Assembly (NCBI GenBank): GCA_045628865.1
Contig: JAZQQB010000066.1
Coordinates: 1 to 16,658, forward strand
DNA length: 16,658 nt
Direction: 5' to 3'
Source of the DNA: JAZQQB01 sp045628865
GTDB taxonomy: Bacteria; Bacillota; Clostridia; Lachnospirales; Lachnospiraceae
Shown here: positions 7,733-14,622 of the stretch, piece by piece
Position numbering within the stretch: position 1 is the stretch's first letter
Layout: each line of letters begins with the position of its first letter
Notes under the pieces: generated by a model
Told to the model about the DNA's origin: nothing
What the model saw: the letters and a program-made list of their open reading frames with translations, nothing else
The model's database searches: none
Program-made: the position numbers and the translations under genes

Positions 7733-8926
7733 ATGAAAAATTTACTTGTAATAAGGGAACAGATTAGAAATATATATGGGAAATATGAGTTTATCATTAC
7801 ACCTATTTATAAATTTTTACTTGCAGTAATTTCGCTTGCAGTGATTAACAGCAAGTTAGGATACTTTGACAAGATTGATAGTGCACCAATTGTTATTGTG
7901 GCAGGTTTGTTTTGCTCATTCATGCCAACCAATGTGATTACCTTATTGGATGGTTTATTCATACTACTTCATATGTACGCCTTAAGTATGGCAAGTTTGA
8001 TTGTGGTAGGCCTTGTATTTCTGCTTTTGGTTCTTTTGTATTTTAGATTTTCACCAAAGGAAACTTTATCAGTAGTTTCTACACCAGTATTGTTTATTAT
8101 GAAGATACCATATGTTTCACCGGTAGTGTGCGGTCTTGTTGGTTCACCAACTTCTATTTTTTCAGTTGGAACCGGTACCATCATTTATTTTGTTTGTAAA
8201 CTTGTGAAAGCCAATGCAGTTGCATTAAGCACAGCAGAGGATGAAGCTTTGGTAGCGCAGTTTAAGATGCTAATCGATGGTATTATCAAGAATGAGGAAA
8301 TGATTATTTGGATTGTTGCCTTTTCCGTAACAATCATTTTGGTATATATGATTCGAAGACTTGCAGTGAACCACTCATGGACCATCGCCATGATTGCAGG
8401 TGCCATTACAGATATTGTGATTCTTTTGATGGGTGCACTTGTATTCGATATGGACATTTCCTTTATTGGAGCATTATTTGGAACATTGATTGCAGTTGGA
8501 ATTGCAAAGGTAATCGAATTCTTTAAGTTTAATGTAGATTACAACAGAACAGAATATGTTCAGTATGAAGATGACGAGTATTATTACTACGTAAAGGCTG
8601 TACCTAAGAATGTAGTTGCAAAGCCTGAGAAATCGGTAAAAAAGGTTAGCTCTGCAACCAAGCAGCTTCCTTTGATTGACCGTGATACCTTAAAGGAACA
8701 TCAGGAAGAGGAAAAGAAGGCAACAGAGGAAAGTGCCGATACAACTGGTTTTGGAGTAAATGGAACTGGTAAAACAAACAGTAACAATAGATACAACAGT
8801 AATAGAAATTATGAATCTCGTAATACAGGTTCTAGAAATAATCGTTCTTCTGTAAACAGAAAACCAGTGGAAAGAAGAAATACAAGACCTGAAAACAACG
8901 AGAGATCTAATTCAACAAGAAACTAG
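7733..8926 (+). CDS. uncharacterised polytopic membrane protein with Asn/Arg-rich tail
   Basis: This 397-residue protein is of unknown function. Residues 1-265 hold about seven or eight membrane helices (near 19-39, 50-72, 75-104, 113-134, 138-158, 188-208, 215-238, 242-264). A conserved-looking hinge follows with an acidic, tyrosine-rich motif (QYEDDEYYYYVKAVPK, 277-292). The rest is a low-complexity soluble tail: Lys/Val, then acidic EEEKKATEE, then a stretch from about 348 made mostly of Asn, Arg and Ser. TGGAGG is well placed before the ATG. It ends 26 bp before cdaA, so a role linked to c-di-AMP synthesis or the cell envelope is a reasonable guess from context only. The tail looks disordered and positively charged, fit for binding nucleic acid or anionic polymer. 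Confidence 0.8.
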   Translation: MKNLLVIREQIRNIYGKYEFIITPIYKFLLAVISLAVINSKLGYFDKIDSAPIVIVAGLFCSFMPTNVITLLDGLFILLHMYALSMASLIVVGLVFLLLVLLYFRFSPKETLSVVSTPVLFIMKIPYVSPVVCGLVGSPTSIFSVGTGTIIYFVCKLVKANAVALSTAEDEALVAQFKMLIDGIIKNEEMIIWIVAFSVTIILVYMIRRLAVNHSWTIAMIAGAITDIVILLMGALVFDMDISFIGALFGTLIAVGIAKVIEFFKFNVDYNRTEYVQYEDDEYYYYVKAVPKNVVAKPEKSVKKVSSATKQLPLIDRDTLKEHQEEEKKATEESADTTGFGVNGTGKTNSNNRYNSNRNYESRNTGSRNNRSSVNRKPVERRNTRPENNERSNSTRN

Positions 8927-8952
8927 TAAACTAACGTATAAGGGGTAGTTTT

Positions 8953-9825
8953 ATGTGGGATCAAATCTCTAAGTATTTGACAACAATCCACATCCCAAGA
9001 AGAGTTGAATTGACTGATGTGATAGAAATTCTTGTGATTTCTTTCTTAATCTATCATCTTATGGTGTGGGTTAAAAACACAAAAGCCTGGTCTTTATTCA
9101 AGGGTGTTATTGTCATATTGGTATTTGTTATGATAGCTGCTTTATTTGACATGACTACGATTTTATGGATCGTAAATAATGTCTTAAGTATAGCAGTTAT
9201 TGCTGTGGTTATCGTTCTTCAGCCAGAGCTTCGAAGAGCGTTAGAGCAGCTGGGTCAGAAAAATATTTTTTCCAATTTTCTTGTCTTGAATAATACAGAT
9301 GAGAATGGAAGATTTTCAGATAAAACCTTGAATGAAATTGTGAAAGCATGCTATGCAATGGGTAGAGTGAAAACAGGTGCCTTGATCGTTATGGAAAGAA
9401 ATCAGTCACTTGTGGAATATGAACGTACAGGAATCGCAGTGGATGGTATCGTGACCAGCCAGCTTTTGATTAATATTTTTGAACATAATACACCACTCCA
9501 TGATGGTGCAGTTATTGTCCGAGGCGATCGCATTACATCGGCAACCTGTTATCTGCCTCTTTCAGATAATGATAATTTGAGTAAGGAGTTAGGAACAAGA
9601 CATAGAGCAGGCGTTGGTATTTCAGAAGCAACAGACGCTTTGACCATTATTGTTTCAGAGGAGACAGGTCGTGTCAGTGTAACCCAGAATGGAGAGTTGT
9701 ATCGAAACATTGATGCAGATGAATTAAAACAGAAGTTAATAGTATTACAGGGTAAAGTTGAAGATGACAAGAAGCATCGTAGACGGAAAGGAAAGGCTAA
9801 GGATGAAAAAGAAGCTAACGCATAA
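8953..9825 (+). CDS. cdaA: CdaA diadenylate cyclase (c-di-AMP synthase)
   Basis: This membrane enzyme joins two ATP to c-di-AMP, which controls potassium and osmolyte uptake and envelope balance. The 290 residues begin with three membrane helices (about 20-40, 47-65, 68-88), a linker QPELRRALEQLG, then the DAC domain with the catalytic DGA motif (D184-G185-A186, in LHDGAVIV) and the ATP-binding RHR motif (R216-H217-R218). The motif reads RHRAG, where many homologues have RHRAA; both are known in the family. The C-terminus is a basic tail (KKHRRRKGKAKDEK). An AAGGGG sequence precedes the ATG. It overlaps the start of cdaR, forming the conserved cdaA-cdaR-glmM set, whose products bind each other. 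Confidence 0.97.
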   Translation: MWDQISKYLTTIHIPRRVELTDVIEILVISFLIYHLMVWVKNTKAWSLFKGVIVILVFVMIAALFDMTTILWIVNNVLSIAVIAVVIVLQPELRRALEQLGQKNIFSNFLVLNNTDENGRFSDKTLNEIVKACYAMGRVKTGALIVMERNQSLVEYERTGIAVDGIVTSQLLINIFEHNTPLHDGAVIVRGDRITSATCYLPLSDNDNLSKELGTRHRAGVGISEATDALTIIVSEETGRVSVTQNGELYRNIDADELKQKLIVLQGKVEDDKKHRRRKGKAKDEKEANA

Positions 9826-11113
9826 TCTTGGCCTGAAGATTCTTGCCATTGTTACATCGTTTATCCTTTGGCTGATCATTATTAACGTAGATGATCCAGT
9901 AAAAATGGAAGAGTTTAACAATGTGGAAGTTATGCTGTTAAATACAGATGTTGTTACAGACAATGACAAGATCTATGAGGTTTTAGATAAAACAAACTAT
10001 ATTACAGTAAAGATTTATGCAAGAAGATCGGTATTAGATACACTGGATGTTTCTAACATCAGGGCATATGCTGATTTAAAGGATTTAGAGGATACCATTC
10101 AGGTGGCTGACACAGATGGTTCTGCATATCTGGATAATATCAAGATTGCGGTATCGACCAATAAATACAATAGTGAATTGGAGACGATTTCAGCATCTTC
10201 AGATTATGTGAAGGTAAGCATTGAAGATATGAAACGTGTTCAGAAGTCTATTGAGGTTGAGGTAAAGGGTGAGCCTGCTGAGGGTTATGTAGTTGGAAAT
10301 ATTTCAACCACCTCTAACCTGGTTAAGATTTCAGGCCCTGCATCTGAAGTAAACAAGGTGGCAAGTGCCAAGATTGTAGCAGATGTATCAGGCTTCTCGG
10401 ATACTATTTCCTGGGATGCAGATATCAGATTATATGACATCCAGGGTAATGAGATTATTAGTAACAAGCTGATTATGAGTCTGGAAAAAGTAAGCACAAC
10501 CGTAGAGATTTATGAACAGAAACAGGTTCCGGTAACCATTAACGTATCAGGAGAACCAGCAGAGGGTTATGCATTAAATGGTGAGAATACAATTTTACCA
10601 GCTAATTTATGGATTGCAGGCGAGGCAGGCGTTTTATCAAATGTTTCCAAGATTACAATCCCGGCTAGTGCCATTGATGTATCAGGTTTGACTAATAACC
10701 TGTCCTTGTATTTATCATTGAATAATTATCTTCCAGAGGGTGTTAGCGTAATTGATTCAAATTATTCTGGTAGAGTTCAGATTATTGTTGGAATCGAGGA
10801 AAAGGTTGAACAGAATATATGGCGTTCTACATCAGATATCACTGTTGTTGGTGTGCCTACAGGATATTCCTATGAAATTGTAGATCCATCCTCAAGCTTA
10901 ATGTTTGTGGCATCTGGATTGCAGAAGAATATAAATGATATGAATCGTAATGAGATTCGTGTTATGGCTAATATGTCAGAGTATGTGACTGATGATTCAA
11001 TCGATACAGGGACTTATGATGTGCCGGTATCCATTACAGTGCCAGTAGGCGTTGAAGTGAAGGATAACTATCGAATTAAAATAGAAATTACAAAGAATAG
11101 TTTAGAAGATTGA
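9803..11113 (+). CDS. cdaR: CdaR (YbbR-domain) regulator of CdaA
   Basis: This is an extracytoplasmic, membrane-anchored partner of CdaA. The 436 residues have a basic start (MKKKLTHN), one membrane helix (about 9-28, LGLKILAIVTSFILWLIII), then about four YbbR repeats. These can be seen from recurring elements such as VEVKGEPAEGYVVGN (repeat 2) and INVSGEPAEGYALNG (repeat 3), each followed by a SGPASEV- or AGEAGVL-like turn. The C-terminus lies outside the membrane. The start at 9803 (after GGAAAGG) is preferred over the in-frame codon at 9758, which would only add a charged stretch before the signal anchor. It overlaps cdaA by 23 bp, implying coupled translation. It modulates cyclase activity in species studied; the ligand for YbbR domains is not known. 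Confidence 0.93.
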   Translation: MKKKLTHNLGLKILAIVTSFILWLIIINVDDPVKMEEFNNVEVMLLNTDVVTDNDKIYEVLDKTNYITVKIYARRSVLDTLDVSNIRAYADLKDLEDTIQVADTDGSAYLDNIKIAVSTNKYNSELETISASSDYVKVSIEDMKRVQKSIEVEVKGEPAEGYVVGNISTTSNLVKISGPASEVNKVASAKIVADVSGFSDTISWDADIRLYDIQGNEIISNKLIMSLEKVSTTVEIYEQKQVPVTINVSGEPAEGYALNGENTILPANLWIAGEAGVLSNVSKITIPASAIDVSGLTNNLSLYLSLNNYLPEGVSVIDSNYSGRVQIIVGIEEKVEQNIWRSTSDITVVGVPTGYSYEIVDPSSSLMFVASGLQKNINDMNRNEIRVMANMSEYVTDDSIDTGTYDVPVSITVPVGVEVKDNYRIKIEITKNSLED

Positions 11114-11124
11114 TCATCGGAACC

Positions 11125-11149
11125 CAGATCATGGAAATAGGTTGATCTG
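11125..11149. repeat. small inverted repeat between cdaR and glmM
   Basis: CAGATCA (11125-11131) pairs with TGATCTG (11143-11149) around an 11-nt loop in the 73-bp gap. It is not followed at once by a U-run, and the T-run at 11166-11171 overlaps the glmM ribosome site region, so it is unlikely to be a full terminator. It may only be a weak hairpin. Confidence 0.3.
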
Positions 11150-11186
11150 ACAGAGTAATAAAAAGTTTTTTGGAAGGTAGTAAGAT

Positions 11187-12536
11187 ATGAGTAGATTATT
11201 TGGAACAGATGGTGTCAGAGGAGTAGCCAATGAGGAATTGACACCTTATTTAGCAATGCAGCTTGGTCAGGCAGGCGCATATGTCCTCACAAAGGAGAAT
11301 GATCATAAGCCAACTATCATGGTAGGCTGTGATACAAGAATCTCAGGAGATATGTTAGCCAACGCATTGATGGCTGGTATTTGTTCAGTAGGTGCCAATG
11401 CTGTTTATGTTGGTGTTATTCCAACTCCAGCAGTTGCATATTTAACAAAGAAATATAAAGTAGATGCAGGTGTTGTAATTTCCGCTTCTCACAATCCAGT
11501 TGAATTTAATGGAATCAAGTTTTTTGATGGCAATGGTTATAAATTACCAGATGAATTAGAAGATGAGATTGAAGCATTGATCAAAAGTGATATGCATGAA
11601 ATTCGTTTTCCAATCGGTTCTGGTGTAGGTAAGATCAAGTATAGAACAGATGCAAGAGAAGAATATATCAACCATGCCGTACAGTCAGTACCTATAAACT
11701 TAAAGGGTATGAAGATCGTAGTTGATTGCGCAGAGGGTGCATCACATTATACATCAACAGAAGCATTGAAGGAATTGGGTGCTGATCTTGTAGCAATTCA
11801 TTGCTCTCCAGATGGAACCAACATCAATGCCAACTGTGGTTCTACGCATATGGAAGAATTAAAGGCAAGGGTTGTATATGAAAAAGCGCAGGTTGGTCTT
11901 GCTTTCGATGGTGATGCAGATAGACTTCTTGCAGTTGATGAGTTAGGTAATCTGATTGATGGAGATCAGATTATGGCAATTGTAGGAAACTTTATGAAAT
12001 CACAGGGCAAGTTAAAGAAGGACACCATTGTTGCAACAATCATGTCTAACCTAGGCTTCTTCTTATTTGCAGATGAAAACAAGATTAAGACAGAACAGAC
12101 TAAGGTTGGTGATAGATACGTATTGGAAAGAATGCGTGAAATTGGCGCAAGCCTTGGTGGAGAAAATTCAGGTCACGTTATTTTCTTAGATGAGAATACA
12201 ACAGGTGATGGTCTTTTGAGCGCACTTCATTTATTAGAGGTAATGGTTGAAACTGGCAAGCCATTGTCAGAACTTGCGAAAATAATGACAGTACTTCCAC
12301 AAACACTGATTAATGCGAAAGTACCTACTCATAAAAAGGATAAATACATGGAGTACCCTGAGATTGCTGCAGCAATCAAGGAAATCGAAGACAAATTTGC
12401 TAATGAAGGTCGTGTATTAATCAGACCATCAGGTACAGAACCATTGGTTCGAGTTATGATTGAGGGTAAAGATCAGAATCAGATTCAGGAAGAAGCTAAG
12501 AAATTAGCAGCATTGATTGAAGAAATCATGTTATAG
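11187..12536 (+). CDS. glmM: GlmM phosphoglucosamine mutase
   Basis: The enzyme converts glucosamine-6-phosphate to glucosamine-1-phosphate on the path to UDP-GlcNAc for peptidoglycan. Length 449 is typical. The first residues MSRLFGTDGVRGVAN are the family signature. The catalytic phosphoserine lies in SASHNP (99-104; S101 by homology), the metal-binding loop is DGDADR (241-246), the sugar-specificity loop is GGENSGHV, and the phosphate-binding loop is RPSGTEP (413-419). GGENSGH distinguishes it from phosphomannomutases and matches GlmM. GGAAGG precedes the ATG. It follows cdaA-cdaR, as in most Firmicutes, and in other species GlmM binds and inhibits CdaA, tying c-di-AMP level to wall precursor supply. 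Confidence 0.97.
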   Translation: MSRLFGTDGVRGVANEELTPYLAMQLGQAGAYVLTKENDHKPTIMVGCDTRISGDMLANALMAGICSVGANAVYVGVIPTPAVAYLTKKYKVDAGVVISASHNPVEFNGIKFFDGNGYKLPDELEDEIEALIKSDMHEIRFPIGSGVGKIKYRTDAREEYINHAVQSVPINLKGMKIVVDCAEGASHYTSTEALKELGADLVAIHCSPDGTNINANCGSTHMEELKARVVYEKAQVGLAFDGDADRLLAVDELGNLIDGDQIMAIVGNFMKSQGKLKKDTIVATIMSNLGFFLFADENKIKTEQTKVGDRYVLERMREIGASLGGENSGHVIFLDENTTGDGLLSALHLLEVMVETGKPLSELAKIMTVLPQTLINAKVPTHKKDKYMEYPEIAAAIKEIEDKFANEGRVLIRPSGTEPLVRVMIEGKDQNQIQEEAKKLAALIEEIML

Positions 12537-12555
12537 TAAAACGTTGTGTTACTAC

Positions 12556-12584
12556 TTGTACTTTTTCAAATGAATTGATATAAT
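12556..12584 (+). promoter_or_regulatory. promoter for the HPr gene
   Basis: A perfect TATAAT (12579-12584) has an extended -10 (TGA just before it) and a TTGTAC -35 (12556-12561) at 17 bp spacing. It lies about 80 bp before the ptsH start and after the end of glmM, so HPr is probably transcribed as its own unit up to the terminator at 12921-12958. Confidence 0.7.
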
Positions 12585-12662
12585 ATATCTGAATATTAGA
12601 GCAAAATATGCATTTATGAAACATGATAGATGTTAAAATGAAGTTTGGGATTGGAGATTGAA

Positions 12663-12926
12663 ATGGTAAGTCAGAAAGTGACAATTAAAAATCCAACTGG
12701 TTTACATTTACGTCCAGCTGGTCTGTTATGTAAGGAAGCAATGCAGTACAAATCTTTGATTACGTTTACATATCGTGAGAATACAGCTAATGCGAAAAGT
12801 GTGTTAAGTGTTCTTGGCGCATGTGTGAAGTGTGGAGATGAAATAGAAATCCATTGTGATGGTGAAGATGAAGAGAAGGCACTGAAGGCATTGATTGATG
12901 CCATTGAAGAAGGCCTTGGAGAATAA
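12663..12926 (+). CDS. ptsH: HPr-family phosphocarrier protein
   Basis: HPr passes phosphate from enzyme I to sugar-specific enzyme II of the phosphotransferase system, and in Firmicutes its Ser46-phosphorylated form acts in carbon catabolite control. The 87-residue protein has the phosphorylated His15 in TGLHLRPAG (12-20) and Ser46 in AKSVLSVLG. The usual Ala after the active-site His is Leu here, and the motif after Ser46 differs from the classical S-I-M-G-V-M. It therefore may be a variant HPr; His15 excludes a Crh role. The start at 12663 follows GGAG at 12653-12656; an in-frame TTG at 12645 is less likely. It has its own promoter and terminator. No enzyme I gene follows, so other copies of PTS genes must lie elsewhere. 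Confidence 0.92.
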   Translation: MVSQKVTIKNPTGLHLRPAGLLCKEAMQYKSLITFTYRENTANAKSVLSVLGACVKCGDEIEIHCDGEDEEKALKALIDAIEEGLGE

Positions 12927-12958
12927 AAAAGGGACTCGCTTGAGTCCCTTTTTTATTC
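12921..12958. terminator. bidirectional intrinsic terminator containing both stop codons
   Basis: A perfect 17-bp inverted repeat: GAATAAAAAAGGGACTC (12921-12937), loop GCTT, then GAGTCCCTTTTTTATTC (12942-12958). The GC-rich core with T-runs on both strands makes it an intrinsic terminator in both directions. The TAA of ptsH (12924-12926) and the TAA of the opposite lipoprotein gene (12953-12955) both lie within the stem, each in the sequence GAATAA. Confidence 0.95.
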
Positions 12959-14071
12959 AAAAATTGGTTCACAATTTCCGTCTTCATTTATACAGATCAT
13001 AGTCTTACCGGTACTAAACACGATTTCATTTCCATCAACATCGAAGTACTTGGTTGGTGCTTCTACATCTGCTTTGCTCCATGTGATTGGAATACATTTA
13101 CCGTTGGTTAAGTAATAACCGGAACCTTTATCAACAGTGTTAAACCATAAATATCCTTTTTCATCAAGTACATTCCATTTACAGTTCTGAATGATGATAT
13201 TAGAAAAAGAAACCTGGCAGTTGTTGGCTGCATCTACATGTTCCTTCCCAAATTCGTAACGTAAATAAACATTGTGCTCTTCATCATATTCGAAATAGGT
13301 CTTATCGACTGGATAACAATTTCCCATGTCTAGTTTTGTACAATCAAAGCATCCATTCATACCAGTCAGATCAGTCTGTCCACCATTTTCAGCAAAGGTA
13401 AAGTGCCCCTCCTGATAGCGATTGGTATGTGTCTTGCTGATAGAGTAGGTACTTAATCCGACTTCAATTCCGTCTGTACTTGTGTAAGCATTCTGTGGAG
13501 CAGAACGATCACTGGAACGATAAAAGATTCCGCCAGAAGCAGTAGTACCATTGATTCGATCGATGTGTTCACTTGCAAGAATCTCATCTGCATAGAATGG
13601 ATTACCAAAGTGTAAAAGAATTGGATCCCATTCTGCAGCCCAGTAAACGTAATACTCACGTGCACTACGGATATTACCGATTCGCTCCATGTCCTCCCAA
13701 TCCTCTAACACCATCATCAAACGAGAGATGGAACCTTCAACACGGCATTGGTATACAACGGAAGCATTGCTGATATTGTAATGTGGCAATGCAGTTGAGT
13801 CATTTGGAACCATAACAGCGATTGGACGAATGTTAGCTTTCTCTTCGAGGATAGGTTCATTGGTTAATTGACTTCTAACATAACCATCTGGAAGAATTTC
13901 ATCTCCATTGGAATCAATTTCGACTTCAATAGATTCAGGTTCCACAATGTCAATTGGACCCGAATCCCCGGAACCCTCATTGTTGCTGGATGCCTGATTA
14001 TTGCTTCCGCATCCTGCAAAGAGCATAGAAGTAGCCAATAATCCAGCTAAAAATAAACGAGAACGTTTCAT
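12953..14071 (-). CDS. DUF3048 (YerB-like) lipoprotein
   Basis: This 372-residue exported lipoprotein has a basic signal start MKRSRLFLAGLLATS, a lipobox-like LFAGC with the lipidated cysteine at residue 21 (Phe at -3 is tolerated but not ideal), and then a Ser/Asn/Gly-rich linker. The body matches the DUF3048 family: RPIAVMVPNDS, YQCRVEGSISRLM and IGNIRSAREYYV in the first domain, and ITWSKADVEAPTKYFD with STGKTMICI near the end as the second. The function is unknown; the family is anchored outside the cytoplasmic membrane. The start at 14071 is chosen over the in-frame codon at 14149, because an AAAGGG lies 9 bases upstream and only the shorter form gives a lipoprotein signal. It is convergent to ptsH and upstream is the RNA gap. 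I saw no convincing promoter for it. Confidence 0.9.
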   Translation of the reverse strand: MKRSRLFLAGLLATSMLFAGCGSNNQASSNNEGSGDSGPIDIVEPESIEVEIDSNGDEILPDGYVRSQLTNEPILEEKANIRPIAVMVPNDSTALPHYNISNASVVYQCRVEGSISRLMMVLEDWEDMERIGNIRSAREYYVYWAAEWDPILLHFGNPFYADEILASEHIDRINGTTASGGIFYRSSDRSAPQNAYTSTDGIEVGLSTYSISKTHTNRYQEGHFTFAENGGQTDLTGMNGCFDCTKLDMGNCYPVDKTYFEYDEEHNVYLRYEFGKEHVDAANNCQVSFSNIIIQNCKWNVLDEKGYLWFNTVDKGSGYYLTNGKCIPITWSKADVEAPTKYFDVDGNEIVFSTGKTMICINEDGNCEPIFE

Positions 14072-14297
14072 ATATAAATCCCTTTCCCTAATGATTTCCC
14101 TTATAATAGTTTGAAAATCATAAATGTATGCTAACCAAAAGTATATCATAATATGGCAAAAAAGTCATTTTATATTTCCATAACTTCATAGAAAGCACCA
14201 TAATATTTGTAAAAGTATGCCCAAAAATAAAGAAAATTAAAGACGATTTATGGGAAAAAATAATCCAAAATACAGTAAAGAAGATTAGACAAAAAGG

Positions 14298-14326
14298 TTG
14301 AAAAATTGTCAAAAAGAGTTTATAAT
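14298..14326 (+). promoter_or_regulatory. near-consensus promoter for the candidate RNA gene
   Basis: TTGAAA (14298-14303) and TATAAT (14321-14326) are spaced by exactly 17 bp; five of six and six of six positions fit the sigma-A consensus. Transcription would begin near A14333. There is no protein-coding gene on the plus strand between here and gmd, which has its own promoters, so this promoter seems to serve only the RNA that follows. Confidence 0.75.
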
Positions 14327-14332
14327 CAAAAT

Positions 14333-14551
14333 AACTATTAGAATGTAAATTTGGAATATAGTGCTTACAGGATTTGTAACAACTGACTGGCAAGAGGTTG
14401 TTACAAGGAGAACATAGATAGAACAACGTAACTTGATTGATTCCACTACCAGGATTCAGTTCAGTGTGCGAACGAATGTAAAAGTTTGGCGACTTTACCA
14501 ATTCGTTGATGGCACAAAGAGAGCAGGTACATTATGTACCTGCTCTCTTTG
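14333..14551 (+). ncRNA. candidate structured non-coding RNA, 6S-like fold possible
   Basis: A stretch of about 200 nt lies between a strong promoter and a terminal inverted repeat, without a credible reading frame. Two folds are possible. Fold A, a rod: GAAT-GTAAA (14341-14349) with TTTAC-CA-ATTC (14494-14504); CTTACA (14364-14369) with TGTAAAAG (14477-14484); a central bubble (14370-14380 facing 14462-14476); AACTGACTGG (14381-14390) with CCAG-GAT-TCAGTT (14449-14461); and CAAG (14391-14394) with CTTG (14432-14435), GTTGTT (14397-14402) with AACAAC (14422-14427). Fold B, local hairpins: TTGTAACAAC (14374-14383) with GTTGTTACAA (14397-14406), and TGTGC-G-AACGAAT-GTAAAAGT (14465-14485) with ACTTTAC-CA-ATTCGTT-GATG-GCACA (14492-14516). 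The rod with central bubble and the size match 6S RNA (ssrS), which binds sigma-A RNA polymerase. The identity is a hypothesis; that it is an RNA gene is better supported. Confidence 0.6.
14515..14551. terminator. 18-bp inverted repeat ending the RNA and facing the AraC gene
   Basis: CAAAGAGAGCAGGTACAT (14515-14532) and its exact complement (14534-14551) are separated by one base, so the practical loop is ATTAT. It lies between the convergent RNA gene and the AraC gene, 71 bp past the latter's stop. Only three U residues follow the core on either strand, so termination may be weaker than at 12921-12958. Confidence 0.65.
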
Positions 14552-14622
14552 TATGATTAAGGTCGGCAAGTCCTGTCCACTTACACAAAATAGCATTTGT
14601 TTTTCTTGTTGCAGGAGTGTTG

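Noticed and set aside
9758..9802. Upstream cdaR start at 9758
   Set aside because: It would add only charged residues ahead of the signal anchor and overlap cdaA much further; the ATG at 9803 has GGAAAGG before it.
12953..14149. Longer form of the DUF3048 protein starting at 14149
   Set aside because: The extra 26 residues remove the lipoprotein signal from the N-terminus, and the internal ATG at 14071 has a good ribosome site.
14333..14551. T-box leader, tmRNA or SRP RNA in the gap
   Set aside because: No T-box sequence or downstream gene on that strand, no tag ORF with a tRNA-like end, and no SRP domain-IV tetraloop motif could be seen.
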